A DNA stretch of 64,000 nucleotides from Naasia lichenicola (GCF_004801885.1 NZ_SSSM01000001.1:1-64000), one strand, 5' to 3'; counted from the first letter of the stretch, positions 16,380-26,324 are shown. The notes: generated from the letters alone by a model not told the origin. A program made the numbers and translations.

Positions 16380-16841
16380 TCAGGCGTCTCTGCCTGCTGA
16401 CCTGATGGGGAAGAGGTCGTAGGTGACCCACGGCGTAGCGGTCGCCACCTTGTCGTAGACCCGTCGCGCCGTGGCGTTGTCGGCCGCGGTGATCCACCGA
16501 ACCACCGATCGTCCTTCGGACCCGGCGAGCCTTCCCAGGGAGGTGAGCAGCGCCTGTCCGACGCCGGCGCCTCGCGCGGCGGGGCCGGTGAAGAGGTCAT
16601 CGAGGTAGATGCCGACTGTGCCGGAGGCAGGGCGGTGGAAGCTCCGGTAGTGGGCGAACCCCACCACCTGCCCGTCGAGCACGGCGACGAGGGCTCGGAC
16701 TTCGATGCTCTCGTCGTGGATCCACTCCCACACCCGCAGGATCACGTCGTCGTCCGGGCTGAGGCGGTAGAACTCCCGATAGCCGCGGAACAGCTCGGCC
16801 CACTGGTCGAAGTCGTCGCGCGATATGTCCCGGATGATCAT
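16380..16841 (-). CDS. GNAT-family N-acetyltransferase
   Basis: A 153-residue GNAT protein starting MIIRDISRDDFDQWAELF. The acetyl-CoA binding loop ARGAGVGQALLTSLGR lies at about residues 98-113, preceded by the beta-4 strand GIYLDDLFTGP and followed by WITAADNATARRVYDKVA. This pattern fits acetyltransferases acting on small molecules or antibiotics, but no substrate can be assigned. Upstream in-frame starts exist (a GTG about 5 codons earlier and an ATG at 16931); the domain begins at the chosen ATG. Confidence 0.83.
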   Translation of the reverse strand: MIIRDISRDDFDQWAELFRGYREFYRLSPDDDVILRVWEWIHDESIEVRALVAVLDGQVVGFAHYRSFHRPASGTVGIYLDDLFTGPAARGAGVGQALLTSLGRLAGSEGRSVVRWITAADNATARRVYDKVATATPWVTYDLFPIRSAGRDA

Positions 16842-17078
16842 CGCTTCATCTGCCACCACTTCAGCGTATGACGGATGGCCGGTCCGCCTCCGGGAGGTGA
16901 GCGCGGGTGCGATCGAGTTCCCTTCTGTCACGCGTCTGAATCACCGACGTCTCATGTGAGTGTCGACGACACCTCCCGTTCGACGATCCGTCGGCCGTGG
17001 GGCGGGCCGGTAGAGTCGAGCTCGGTGCGCCGGGAAGTCTGGTCGGCAGATTCTTCTTCGACCCTTCCGAAAGGCGCC

Positions 17079-18383
17079 ATGCCGAAGCCCGCTCCCGCTC
17101 GCGCAGTCCTCAACCTCTTCTCGCCCAGTCGATCCGCCGAGTCCTCCCGTCTCGCCGAGATCCTCCGCAAGGAGACCGTGGGCGGCGGCATCCTCGTCGT
17201 GGCCGCGCTGATCGCGGTCATCTGGGCCAACTCGCCGATCGCCGACGCCTACTTCGCCGTCCGCGATTTCACCTTCGGACCGGAGTCGCTGCATCTCGAC
17301 CTGAGCGTCGGGCAATGGGCGTCCGACGGACTGCTCGCCATCTTCTTCTTCCTCGTGGGCCTCGAGCTGAAGCGCGAGTTCGTCGCCGGCGAGCTGCGCG
17401 AGTTCAGCAAGGCGGTCGTGCCTGTAGCGGCTGCCGTCGGGGGAGTGATCGTCCCCGCCCTGATCTACACCGCATTCAACCTGGTCGACCCCGAGGGACT
17501 CCGCGGATGGGCGATCCCGACCGCCACCGACATCGCCTTCGCCGTCGCCGTCCTGGCCATCGTCGGATCGAAGCTCCCGAGCGCGCTGCGGATCTTCCTG
17601 CTGACCCTCGCCGTGGTCGACGACCTGATCGCGATCGCGATCATCGCATTCGTCTACACGACCGACATCGACCTCCCGCCGCTGCTGTTCGCGCTGATCC
17701 CGCTCGCGCTGTACACGTTTCTCGCCCAGCGCTACCGGCGGTTCTTCGGCACCAAGCAGGCGGCGGCCTGGCTCATCCTGCTGCCGATCGGCGTAGTCGT
17801 CTGGGCCCTGATCCACGCCTCCGGCATCCACGCCACCGTCGCGGGAGTGCTCCTCGGCTTCGCCATCCCGGTCATCCGCAGCCAGGCGAGCGGCGGACCT
17901 GAAGCGGGTCCCGGCCTCTCCGAGGTGTTCGAGCACCGCTTCCGGCCCATCTCCACAGGCATCGCTGTGCCGGTCTTCGCCTTCTTCGCGGCCGGCGTCG
18001 CGATAGGCGGATGGGACGGCTTCACCACTGCTCTGGCGAGCCCCGTCACCTATGGGATCATCGCCGCGCTCGTGCTCGGCAAGCCCATCGGCATCCTCGC
18101 CACCACCTGGCTGACCACCCGGTTGACCAGGGCCACGATCGATCGATCCATCCATTGGATTGACCTGACCGGCGTAGCGCTGCTCGGCGGGATCGGCTTC
18201 ACCGTGTCGCTGCTCGTCGCGGAGCTCAGCTTCGGTCTCGGCAGCGTGCACGACGACGACGCCAAGGTCGCGATCCTCGTCGCATCAGTTCTCGCCGCGG
18301 TCCTCGCCGTCGTGGTACTCCGCCCGCGCAACAGGCACTACAAGAAGCTGGAGGCCGAGAGCGACGCCGAGACCGACGGCTGA
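17079..18383 (+). CDS. nhaA: Na+/H+ antiporter NhaA
   Basis: A 434-residue membrane protein of the NhaA family with about 11-12 hydrophobic segments. It contains the conserved cytoplasmic TM4 region ([32 protein letters not shown]) and the paired aspartates of TM5 ([14 protein letters not shown]), which bind the ion in E. coli NhaA. The protein exports sodium in exchange for protons. The ATG at 17079 follows a GAAAGG site. The longer upstream frame lacks any family similarity. It stands alone on its strand before a VOC gene. Confidence 0.95.
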   Translation: MPKPAPARAVLNLFSPSRSAESSRLAEILRKETVGGGILVVAALIAVIWANSPIADAYFAVRDFTFGPESLHLDLSVGQWASDGLLAIFFFLVGLELKREFVAGELREFSKAVVPVAAAVGGVIVPALIYTAFNLVDPEGLRGWAIPTATDIAFAVAVLAIVGSKLPSALRIFLLTLAVVDDLIAIAIIAFVYTTDIDLPPLLFALIPLALYTFLAQRYRRFFGTKQAAAWLILLPIGVVVWALIHASGIHATVAGVLLGFAIPVIRSQASGGPEAGPGLSEVFEHRFRPISTGIAVPVFAFFAAGVAIGGWDGFTTALASPVTYGIIAALVLGKPIGILATTWLTTRLTRATIDRSIHWIDLTGVALLGGIGFTVSLLVAELSFGLGSVHDDDAKVAILVASVLAAVLAVVVLRPRNRHYKKLEAESDAETDG

Positions 18384-18464
18384 GAGGGAGCGCTCTTCGC
18401 CGAGGCATGTGGTTCACGTGCAATCCGACTTTGCGCACGGCGTCACCTGCGTTGGCGCACTGCC

Positions 18465-18898
18465 TCGTTCCGCAGCACGGAACCGCATGCCACAAGCAGC
18501 ACCCACCGCAAGAGAGATGGACCGCCTCACGATGGACATGCGCCTCGAACTCATCCCGCTGCCTGTGACCGATATCGCACGCAGCAAGGCCTTCTACGTC
18601 GAGAGAGTCGGGTTCAACCTCGACCACGATGTGGAACCGGGCAACGGGATGCGCATCGTCCAGCTGACGCCTCCTGGCTCTGCCTGCTCGATCGTCATCG
18701 GCACCGGCATGCTCGGCAGCAGTGCGTCGCCCGTGACGGGCATCCACCTCGTGGTCGACGATCTCACCCTGGTCCGCAGCACGCTGCTCGACCGGGGCGT
18801 GGAAGTGTCGGATATCAGTGACATGGGCGGCGGTATCCGCTACGCCTACTTCTCCGACCCGGACGGCAACTCCTGGGCGCTCCAGGAGATCAGGATCT
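18465..18898 (+). repeat. VOC-gene duplication, copy 1
   Basis: About 430 bp starting CGTTCCGCAGCAC, including the whole VOC coding region and its 5' flank, recurs at 43941-44374 in the same orientation with no obvious indel in the coding part. The near identity of non-coding flank and gene indicates a recent duplication. Confidence 0.85.
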
Positions 18899-18900
18899 GA
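18532..18900 (+). CDS. VOC (glyoxalase-like) protein, copy 1
   Basis: A 122-residue single-domain VOC protein: MDMRLELIPLPVTDIARSKAFY with the usual first strand and helix, GFNLDHDVEPGNGMRIVQLTPPGS, and the C-terminal SDPDGNSWALQEI motif. The family includes glyoxalases, dioxygenases and drug-binding proteins; close relatives are usually annotated only as glyoxalase superfamily. I chose the ATG at 18532, which is shared with the copy at 44007. Another ATG lies 15 nt upstream. The two proteins differ at only about ten positions. It is convergent with the LacI gene. Confidence 0.88.
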   Translation: MDMRLELIPLPVTDIARSKAFYVERVGFNLDHDVEPGNGMRIVQLTPPGSACSIVIGTGMLGSSASPVTGIHLVVDDLTLVRSTLLDRGVEVSDISDMGGGIRYAYFSDPDGNSWALQEIRI

Positions 18901-18975
18901 GGTGTCCGCCGGCCGGCCACGGAGAGTGGTGGGCGGCGGCCATCGGCTCGTGCGGACGGGTACCAGGGGTGCAAA

Positions 18976-19962
18976 TCAGGTGGTCTCTCGGACGGTCAGC
19001 GAGAGCTGCGGGCTCGACTCGGCATTCGGCGCAGGGGAGCCGTTGGCGGCGCTGAGCGCGAGGTCGGCGAAGTATCGACCGAGGCCGACATCGTCCAGAT
19101 GGACCGTTGTGATCGACGGGACGAAGATCCGGGAGATCGGGGCGTCGTCATGACCGATGACGGCCAGCTGCCTGGGTATCTCGATGCCCTGCCTGATGGC
19201 GGCTCCGGTCACCAGAGCGGCGATGTCGTCGTTGTAGGCCACGACGGCATCGACACCCTCCCGTGCCCAGCGCAGGACCAGCTCAGCAACGTTCTCCGGG
19301 TTGACAGCGTGCTCCGGCAGGACGCCAGCGTCGTGCTCCGCAACGGTTGCGGCGGCAAGTGCATAGCGGGAGGAGGTGAGTGATTCCAGGCGGGGATCGG
19401 CCGAGGTCGCGTAGACGAGGTTGCGGCGGCCCCGCTCCAGCAGGTGCTCGACCTGGAGGCGGGGTCCGGCGCTCACCGGCGCCTCCGGCTCGGCTGCCGC
19501 ACTGGATGGGTCGGGGATGATCGCGGTGACGCCCGCGGCCCGGATGTCGTCGAAGGTGTCCTGATCGAAGTGGAGCATGCCCATCACCACGTCGGGTTGA
19601 AGCGTCTCCCAGAGCGGCCGGGCGTTGCCCCCGCGGTGCGAGGTCATGGTGACGAGGGAGTACCCCGCCTCGTCGAGGAAGTTCGATGCCTCATCGACGT
19701 GACGGCTCATGCTGTATTCCATCGGCCAGTCGGGGAGTACGAGCAGGATGATTCGGGTCCGTCCCCGTGCGAGAGCCTGTGCTGCGAGATGAGGTCGGTA
19801 GCCCAGTCGGCGCGCTGCGGCGAAGACCCTGTCCCGTGTCCCCGCGGAGATGGTCTGTCCCGGGGTGGCGTTCATCACGAAGCCGACTGTGGCGCGAGAT
19901 ACGCCGACCTCGCGTGCGATATCCGCTGCTGTGACGCGTCGGGTGGCTGGGGAGCCGGACAT
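18976..19962 (-). CDS. LacI-family transcriptional repressor
   Basis: A 328-residue LacI-type regulator. The N-terminal helix-turn-helix is VTAADIAREVGVSRATVGFVMN and the hinge helix region is PHLAAQALARGRT. The sugar-binding domain follows, with VVAYNDDIAALVTGAAIRQGIEIPRQLAVIGHDDAPISR near residues 240-280. It is divergent from the MFS/GH78/GH3 operon and the intergenic region holds several palindromes with CpG/CTAG centres, so it most likely represses that operon until a rhamnoside- or glucoside-derived sugar appears. Confidence 0.93.
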   Translation of the reverse strand: MSGSPATRRVTAADIAREVGVSRATVGFVMNATPGQTISAGTRDRVFAAARRLGYRPHLAAQALARGRTRIILLVLPDWPMEYSMSRHVDEASNFLDEAGYSLVTMTSHRGGNARPLWETLQPDVVMGMLHFDQDTFDDIRAAGVTAIIPDPSSAAAEPEAPVSAGPRLQVEHLLERGRRNLVYATSADPRLESLTSSRYALAAATVAEHDAGVLPEHAVNPENVAELVLRWAREGVDAVVAYNDDIAALVTGAAIRQGIEIPRQLAVIGHDDAPISRIFVPSITTVHLDDVGLGRYFADLALSAANGSPAPNAESSPQLSLTVRETT

Positions 19963-19986
19963 ATTGCCTCCGAGTCGGATGGTATC

Positions 19987-20095
19987 GCTTTCGCGCTCTA
20001 GTGCACTAGCGAAAGCTAGTGCGTGGCTGGCTTGCGCGCGCTAGCGCCGCCCGGTTAGTGTCGCTCCAGCTAGCCCGCTCTAGCACCAGGTCTGC
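19987..20095. promoter_or_regulatory. Clustered LacI-type operators between lacI-like and MFS genes
   Basis: A perfect 12-bp palindrome CTAGTGCACTAG (19998-20009) sits inside outer arms GCTTTCGC/GCGAAAGC (19987-20016). A second perfect palindrome GCGCTAGCGC is at 20038-20047. Further half-sites of the form CTAGNGC or TTAGTG lie at about 20016, 20054, 20070 and 20084. CTAG is rare in high-GC DNA, so at least five copies in 110 bp is striking. These are the likely binding sites for the adjacent LacI protein and overlap both promoters. Confidence 0.75.
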
Positions 20096-20119
20096 CCCCA
20101 TAACGACAATGGAGTCCTC

Positions 20120-21472
20120 ATGACGAACCTCCCCGGCGACGTCCCCGCCGCTGCAGTGACACCCCCTAGCCCTCAGCCGACAGCAGCCGTCCCCGGGATC
20201 GTGACGGAGAACGTCGCCGAGTCCACGCCACCCACCGAGACCAAGGTGGGCGCCCGCTACATCTGGCTGATGGTGCTCGCCCAGTTCGGCGTGTTCGTCG
20301 CATTCATCACCCCGATCGCCATCTCGCTGGCAATCCGGGTCGGCCAGCTGGAGCCTGACCATCAGGAGTACCTGGGCTACATCACCGGCGCCGGCGCGCT
20401 GGTGGTCGTGATCGTCGGCCCGATCGCCGGCATCCTCTCGGACCGCACCCGCACACGCATCGGGCGGCGCCGACCCTGGCTCATCGGCGGGACGGTCCTC
20501 GGTGTGATCTCTCTCATCGTCATGGCCTCCGCCCCCAACATCTGGCTGCTCGGCGCAGGCTGGATCCTCGCCCAGATGGGCTGGGGTCAGGCGTTGGCCA
20601 ACCTCCAGATCTCCACGGCCGACCGCCTCCCCGAATCGCAGCGCGGCGAGGTCGCCGGCCTCGTCGGCTTCGCTACCCAGATCGCCCCGGTCTTCGGTGT
20701 CGTCATCGCCGGATCTCTCACCAGCCAGAACCTTCTGCTCTTCCTGGTGCCCGGCGCGGTCGGCGTGATCCTTGTCGGGCTGTTCGTCCTTCTGGTGCAT
20801 GAGGACGACAGCCGAGGACGAGTGTTCGACACCGTGCTCGGAGTGAAGGCCGTGTTCGCGAAGTACCTGTACAACCCCAAGAGCTACCCGGACTTCTCCA
20901 TCAACTGGCTCGGAAGGTTCCTCTTTTACTTCGGCCTGACCTTGAACACCACATTCACCGCCTTCTTCTTCGCCCAGAAGCTCGGCATCACCGTCGAAGC
21001 CGTCGCGGGTGTGATCGCACTCGTCGGTGGCGCGGGCATCCTCGCCACCACGCTGGGTGCGATCGGCGGCGGGTTCCTCTCCGACAGGCTTCGGCAGCGA
21101 CGCCTGTTCGTCCTCGCCGCGGGCATCATCTTCGGCGCGGGTGCCATCACCATGGCGCTGGCCCCCGACGTCACCTTCCTCGTCGTCGGATCGCTTCTCG
21201 GCTCCGTCGGCATCGGCGCCTTCGCCGCCGTCGATCAGGCGCTGCTGCTCGACGTGCTCCCGGAGCGCGAGACCGACGCGGGTCGATTCATGGGCATCAC
21301 CGGCTTCGCCACCTCTATCCCGCAGGCGGTCGCGCCGTTCATCGCGCCGGTCTTCCTCGCGATCGGTGCCGTGAGCTCGACGGATAAGAACTACACGCTG
21401 CTCTACATCATCGCCGCGGCCTGCACCGTCGCTGGCGGCTTGGTCGTGCTGCGCATCAAGTCGGTCCGCTGA
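20120..21472 (+). CDS. MFS transporter, probable glycoside/sugar importer
   Basis: A 450-residue major facilitator with 12 predicted membrane segments. A long polar N-terminus of about 45 residues precedes the first helix (WLMVLAQFGVFVAFITPIA). The cytoplasmic loop 2-3 motif is SDRTRTRIGRRRPW, typical of the MFS/GPH-like sugar transporters. Its position as first gene of an operon with an alpha-rhamnosidase and a beta-glucosidase suggests that it imports the glycoside that those cytoplasmic enzymes cleave. Start ATG has GGAG nine bases upstream. Confidence 0.9.
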   Translation: MTNLPGDVPAAAVTPPSPQPTAAVPGIVTENVAESTPPTETKVGARYIWLMVLAQFGVFVAFITPIAISLAIRVGQLEPDHQEYLGYITGAGALVVVIVGPIAGILSDRTRTRIGRRRPWLIGGTVLGVISLIVMASAPNIWLLGAGWILAQMGWGQALANLQISTADRLPESQRGEVAGLVGFATQIAPVFGVVIAGSLTSQNLLLFLVPGAVGVILVGLFVLLVHEDDSRGRVFDTVLGVKAVFAKYLYNPKSYPDFSINWLGRFLFYFGLTLNTTFTAFFFAQKLGITVEAVAGVIALVGGAGILATTLGAIGGGFLSDRLRQRRLFVLAAGIIFGAGAITMALAPDVTFLVVGSLLGSVGIGAFAAVDQALLLDVLPERETDAGRFMGITGFATSIPQAVAPFIAPVFLAIGAVSSTDKNYTLLYIIAAACTVAGGLVVLRIKSVR

Positions 21473-21564
21473 CGAGGGCCGCTGTGCGCGTCCTCGCAAC
21501 GGCGCGCGTCAGCGGCCAGGCGGCCCGAACCCCAGACCGATACCCCGATCCCAACGAGGACCCC

Positions 21565-24075
21565 ATGCCGAGCACCAACGCCCTCTTCATCACCCCCCTC
21601 ACCTCTACCGGTGCCGAGGATGAGCCGGCCGCCTACTTCCGCAAGGCTTTCACCCTCTCGGACCAGCCGGTGAAGGCGACGCTGCGAAGCACGGCACTAG
21701 GACTCATCGAGCCGCACCTCAACGGCAACGCCGTCGGAGATGAGGTGCTCGCACCAGGTTGGACCTCCTACCGGCACCGCCTGTCGGTGAGCTCGCACGA
21801 CGTCACCGATCAGGTGGTCCTCGGGGAGAACGTCGTCGGTGCCATCGTCGGGGAAGGCTGGGCTCTGGGGCGCCTGGGATGGGAGGAGAAGCGCAACCAC
21901 TTCGCCGATCGGCCGGCCGCCTGGCTGCACCTCGACATCGAGTACACCGATGGCCGCATCGAGACGATCATCAGTGACCTCGATTTCCGCGCAGGCACCG
22001 GTGGAGTACGGGCGAACAGCATCTACGACGGGGAGGACTTCAACGCTCAGCTGGAGCCCGTCGGGTGGGACGCCCCGGGCTTCGACGACAGCGAATGGGC
22101 AGCCGTCGAAGCGGTCGAGTGGCCAGAAGCGTCGCTGATCGAGCCGACGGCGCCGCCGATCCGGCGCGTCGAGGAGCTGACACCCGTCGAGATACTGACG
22201 ACTCCGAGTGGCAAGACCGTCCTGGACTTCGGACAGAACATCTCGGGCTGGGTTCGCATCGCTGTCACCGGCGAAGCAGGCACCACCATCACCCTCCGTC
22301 ACGCCGAACTGATGATCGCGGGGGAGGCGGACTTCGAGACGAGTCGTACCGCCCGCGCCACCGACACCTACACAATGCGCGGCGCGACCGATGCCGGCGG
22401 GGCCGCGCAGTCGGAGACGTGGGAGCCCAGGTTCACCTTCCACGGGTTCCGCTACGTCCAGGTCGACGGATGGCCGGGGGAGCTCACTGCCGACTCGCTC
22501 ACGGCCATCGTCGTCCACTCCGACATGCCCCGAACAGGCTGGCTCACCACCTCGGACCCGTTGATCAATCAGCTGCACTCGAACTCCGTCTGGTCGATGC
22601 GGGGCAACTTCGTTGGTCTCCCCACCGACTGCCCGCAACGGGACGAGCGACTCGGCTGGACCGGCGACATCAACGCCTTCGCCCCCACCGCCGCGTTCCT
22701 CTACGACGTCCGCGGCGTCCTCGGATCGTGGCTGCAAGACCTCGCCGCCGAGCAGGTGGAGAAGGGCTACGTGCCCTGGGTCGTCCCCAACATGCTCTCC
22801 ACCCCTTCCAGCCCGACCGCGCTGTGGAGCGATGTCGCGGTCAGCCTGCCCTGGGCGATGTACCAGGAGTACGGCGACCTCGACATCCTCGCCAGCAGCT
22901 ACACCTCCATGGCAACCTTCATCCGCCAGGTCGAAGGCCTGCTCGACGAGACGGGCCTGTGGAGCAGCGGCTTCCAGTACGGCGACTGGCTCGACCCGGA
23001 CGCACCAGCCGACAACCCCGCCGGCGGCAAGACCGACCGCCACCTCGTCGCCTCCGCCTACCTCTGCAAGACCACCCGCGAAATGGCACAGACCGCCGCG
23101 CTGCTCGGACACGAGGACGACGCCACCCACTTCGCCGCCCTCGCCGATCGCGTTCGCGCCGCGTTCCGACGCGAATACGTCTCCGAATCGGGCCGGGTGA
23201 TGAACGAGACGGCCACCGCCTATGCGCTGGCGATCGCCTTCGACATCCTCGACAGCGACCAACGGGCGAAAGCCGGAAACCGTCTGGCGGAGCTGGTTGC
23301 GAAGGCCGGGTACAAGATCGCCACCGGATTCGCCGGCACACCCTTGGTCACCGACGCGCTCACCAGGACCGGCCACCTCGACACCGCCTACCTCCTGCTC
23401 ATGGAGACGCAAGCCCCGTCTTTCCTCTACCCCGTCACGATGGGTGCCACCACCATCTGGGAGCGGTGGGACTCCGTCCTGCCCGACGGCACCCTGAACT
23501 CGACCGGGATGACGTCGCTGAACCACTACGCGCTGGGCGCGGTCTCCGATTGGATGCATCGCGTCATCGGCGGCCTCAGCCGGCTGGAGCCGGGCTACCG
23601 CCGCATGCGCATCGCACCACAGCCCGGGGGCGGCCTGACCTCCGCCCACCTCACCCACCAGACCGTGCACGGCTTGGCTGACGTTGAATGGCGGATCGAG
23701 GAAGGCGAGGTCGCGCTCGACGTCACCATCCCCGACGGAACCACCGCGCTCGTCGAACTTCCCCTGCACCCAAGGGGCTCAGTCGTCGAGATAGCGGCCG
23801 GCAGTCACTCCTGGCGGTACGCGCTCCCTCAGGGCTGGGGTGAGACGGTGCTGTACACGATGGACACCACACTGAAGGAACTCGCCAGCGACCCGGTCGT
23901 CTGGCGCGCTGTCACTGACGCCTTCCAGAAGCACTTCCCAGGCATTCCACTCGACGGCTCCGCCCCAGAAGCTGCCGCGATGTCGCTGAACATCGTCATG
24001 CAGTACATCCCCGGCGCACCCGCCGATCTCGAAGCCGATCTCCGTTCGGCGCTGACCCCTGAAGGAGCACGCTGA
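21565..24075 (+). CDS. Alpha-L-rhamnosidase-like glycoside hydrolase (GH78)
   Basis: An 836-residue protein of the bacterial alpha-L-rhamnosidase family. N-terminal beta domains (YFRKAF..., WTSYRHRL..., VLDFGQNISGWVRI) are followed by the (alpha/alpha)6 barrel. The hallmark CPQRDERLGWTGD near residue 355-365 contains the conserved acidic residues including the general acid. A C-terminal beta sandwich follows (ALGAVSDWMHRVIGGL...). No signal peptide, so it acts on imported substrate. It removes terminal rhamnose, for example from plant flavonoid glycosides. Its stop overlaps the start of the GH3 gene (TGATG). An odd C-terminal extension of about 60 residues (LKELASDPVVWRAVTDAFQKHFPG) resembles the tail of the next protein. 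Confidence 0.93.
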   Translation: MPSTNALFITPLTSTGAEDEPAAYFRKAFTLSDQPVKATLRSTALGLIEPHLNGNAVGDEVLAPGWTSYRHRLSVSSHDVTDQVVLGENVVGAIVGEGWALGRLGWEEKRNHFADRPAAWLHLDIEYTDGRIETIISDLDFRAGTGGVRANSIYDGEDFNAQLEPVGWDAPGFDDSEWAAVEAVEWPEASLIEPTAPPIRRVEELTPVEILTTPSGKTVLDFGQNISGWVRIAVTGEAGTTITLRHAELMIAGEADFETSRTARATDTYTMRGATDAGGAAQSETWEPRFTFHGFRYVQVDGWPGELTADSLTAIVVHSDMPRTGWLTTSDPLINQLHSNSVWSMRGNFVGLPTDCPQRDERLGWTGDINAFAPTAAFLYDVRGVLGSWLQDLAAEQVEKGYVPWVVPNMLSTPSSPTALWSDVAVSLPWAMYQEYGDLDILASSYTSMATFIRQVEGLLDETGLWSSGFQYGDWLDPDAPADNPAGGKTDRHLVASAYLCKTTREMAQTAALLGHEDDATHFAALADRVRAAFRREYVSESGRVMNETATAYALAIAFDILDSDQRAKAGNRLAELVAKAGYKIATGFAGTPLVTDALTRTGHLDTAYLLLMETQAPSFLYPVTMGATTIWERWDSVLPDGTLNSTGMTSLNHYALGAVSDWMHRVIGGLSRLEPGYRRMRIAPQPGGGLTSAHLTHQTVHGLADVEWRIEEGEVALDVTIPDGTTALVELPLHPRGSVVEIAAGSHSWRYALPQGWGETVLYTMDTTLKELASDPVVWRAVTDAFQKHFPGIPLDGSAPEAAAMSLNIVMQYIPGAPADLEADLRSALTPEGAR

Positions 24076-26324
24076 TGCCCGACTTCGACATCACGACCCT
24101 GACCCTGGAACAGAAGGCGTCGCTGCTCTCGGGTCGCGACTTCTGGAGCACCAAGCCGCTCCTGGAAGCAGGCATCCCGTCGATCGTGCTCACCGACGGA
24201 CCGCATGGCGTGCGCATGCAGAACGGCGTCAGCGACCACCTCGGCATCAACGACAGCCTGCCCGCCACCTGCTTCCCGCCCGCTGTCGCCATCGGCTCCT
24301 CCTGGAACCCTGCGGCCGCAGAGCGCCTCGGCGAGGCCGTCGGACGAGAAGCCCGCGCGCTCGGTGTTGCTGTTCTGCTCGGGCCGGGCATCAATATCAA
24401 GCGGTCCCCGCTCTGCGGCCGGAACTTCGAGTACTACTCCGAGGACCCTCTGCTTTCGGGCGTGCTCGGTGCCGCTCACGTCCGCGGTCAGCAGAGCCAG
24501 GGCGTGGGCGCCTCGGTGAAGCACTACGCCGCGAACAATCAGGAGACCGAGCGGATGCGAGTGAGCGCCGACGTCGACGAGCGCGCTCTTCGAGAGCTCT
24601 ACCTGCCCGCCTTCGAGCGCGTCGTCACCGAGGCCAAGCCGGCCACCGTCATGTGCGCGTACAACAAGATCAACGGCGTGTACGCGTCCGAGAACGCCTG
24701 GCTGCTCACGGATGTCCTGCGCCGAGAGTGGGGCTTCAGTGGTGCGGTCATCTCGGACTGGGGAGCTGTAAGCAACCGAGTTGCAGCCCTCGGCGCCGGC
24801 CTCGACCTGGAGATGCCCGGATCAGGTGGAGCAACCGACCAGGAGATCGTCGACGCTGTCCGCCGCGGCGACCTTGACGAGGCACTCGTCGACCACGCGG
24901 TGCAGCGCGTCCTCGCTCTGGCCGCCCACGCACCTGACCCGACGCAGGCCTTCGACGTCGACGCTCACCATGCGCTGGCCAGGGAGCTTGCCGCAGAGAG
25001 CGCGGTGCTGCTGAAGAACGACAACGCCGCGCTGCCCATCGATGATGTGACGACCATCGCCGTCGTCGGCGGGCTGGCAGCCACGCCCCGTTTCCAGGGC
25101 GGCGGCAGTTCGCACATCAACGCCACCCGCACGGACGCGGCACTGGACGCCATCAAAGCTCTGGCCGCGCAGCGCAACCAGTCCGTGAGCTTCGCAGCCG
25201 GTTACGCCATAGACGGTTCCATCGAGCCGAACGCGCTTCGCGCCGAAGCGGTCGAGGCCGCCGCGGCCGCGGACATCACTGTGGTCTTCGCCGGGCTGGG
25301 GGAGAAGGAGGAGTCCGAAGGATTCGACCGCACCTCGCTCCACCTGCCGGCCGACCAGGTCGAGCTCATCCGCGCAGTCGCTGCAGCCTCCGCCCGCACC
25401 GTTGTCGTGCTCAGCAACGGCGGCGTCGTCTCCCTCGAAGGCTGGCACGACGACGTCGACGCGATCCTGGAAGGCTTCCTCCTCGGTCAGGCCGGCGGCT
25501 CCGCCATCGCCGACCTCCTCTTCGGCGTCGCGAACCCCTCCGGCCACCTCGCCGAGACCATCCCCCTCCGGCTCCAAGACACCCCCAGCTACCTCAACTT
25601 CCCCGGCGAGCAGGGGCATGTCCGCTACGGCGAAGGCGTCATGATCGGATACCGCCACTACGAGACCGTCGAGGCACCCGTCCGCTACCCGTTCGGCCAC
25701 GGGCTCAGCTACACGACCTTCCAGACGAGCGACTTCTCCGTCGAGCTAACCGGCGACGACACCGCCACCGCAGCTGTCACCGTCACGAACACGGGGGCGG
25801 TCGCGGGCAGTCACGTCGTGCAGCTCTACGTCGGCACCGACGCGGGGCCGGTCCGCCGCCCGATCCGGGAGCTCCGCGCGTTCACCAAGATCGCCCTCGC
25901 CTCCGGGGAGTCACGCACCGTAACCCTCGACCTGCCCCGACGTGCCTTCGCATACTGGGACACTCCACTCGGTCAGTGGGTCGTCGCGCCAGGGCAGTAC
26001 CGAGTCGAGGTCGGCGAGGACTCGTCGACGATCATCGCCGAGCAGGAGATCACGCTCACCGGCGACGTCATCATCCCGGTGCTCTCCCTCGAATCGACCG
26101 TCGGCGACTGGTTCGCGCACCCCATCGCCGGACCGGCCCTGCTTCAGGGCATGGCCGCCGCGATGACGGACCAACAGCGCGCGCAGGCCGCCGACCAGCA
26201 AGATCAGCTCCGGATGGTCGAGTCGATGCCGATGAAGCAGTTCCTCGCGTTCACCGGCGACATCATCCCGATCACCGCATTGGAGCAACTCATCGAGGCC
26301 TCCAAGGCCGCCCAGCCCGCGTAG
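24075..26324 (+). CDS. Beta-glucosidase-like glycoside hydrolase (GH3)
   Basis: A 749-residue GH3 enzyme with the full set of domains: N-terminal TIM barrel with the nucleophile motif VISDWGAVS (aspartate near residue 228), the alpha/beta sandwich with the acid/base region GLGEKEESEGFDR, and a fibronectin III-like domain (VTVTNTGAVAGSHVVQLYV). A C-terminal extension of about 80 residues after the FnIII domain (GDWFAHPIAGPALLQGMAAAM...) is similar in style to the tail of the upstream GH78 and may mediate pairing. No signal peptide. It would remove glucose after rhamnose has been cut off, as in rutinosides. Confidence 0.93.
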   Translation: MPDFDITTLTLEQKASLLSGRDFWSTKPLLEAGIPSIVLTDGPHGVRMQNGVSDHLGINDSLPATCFPPAVAIGSSWNPAAAERLGEAVGREARALGVAVLLGPGINIKRSPLCGRNFEYYSEDPLLSGVLGAAHVRGQQSQGVGASVKHYAANNQETERMRVSADVDERALRELYLPAFERVVTEAKPATVMCAYNKINGVYASENAWLLTDVLRREWGFSGAVISDWGAVSNRVAALGAGLDLEMPGSGGATDQEIVDAVRRGDLDEALVDHAVQRVLALAAHAPDPTQAFDVDAHHALARELAAESAVLLKNDNAALPIDDVTTIAVVGGLAATPRFQGGGSSHINATRTDAALDAIKALAAQRNQSVSFAAGYAIDGSIEPNALRAEAVEAAAAADITVVFAGLGEKEESEGFDRTSLHLPADQVELIRAVAAASARTVVVLSNGGVVSLEGWHDDVDAILEGFLLGQAGGSAIADLLFGVANPSGHLAETIPLRLQDTPSYLNFPGEQGHVRYGEGVMIGYRHYETVEAPVRYPFGHGLSYTTFQTSDFSVELTGDDTATAAVTVTNTGAVAGSHVVQLYVGTDAGPVRRPIRELRAFTKIALASGESRTVTLDLPRRAFAYWDTPLGQWVVAPGQYRVEVGEDSSTIIAEQEITLTGDVIIPVLSLESTVGDWFAHPIAGPALLQGMAAAMTDQQRAQAADQQDQLRMVESMPMKQFLAFTGDIIPITALEQLIEASKAAQPA

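Noticed and set aside
21697-23769. A 690-codon open frame antisense to the GH78 gene
   Set aside because: Shadow of the high-GC coding strand: it has no family motif, and the GH78 catalytic signature on the other strand proves the true frame. The same holds for long antisense frames at 5470-7050, 11534-13390, 16941-18251 and 20006-21499.
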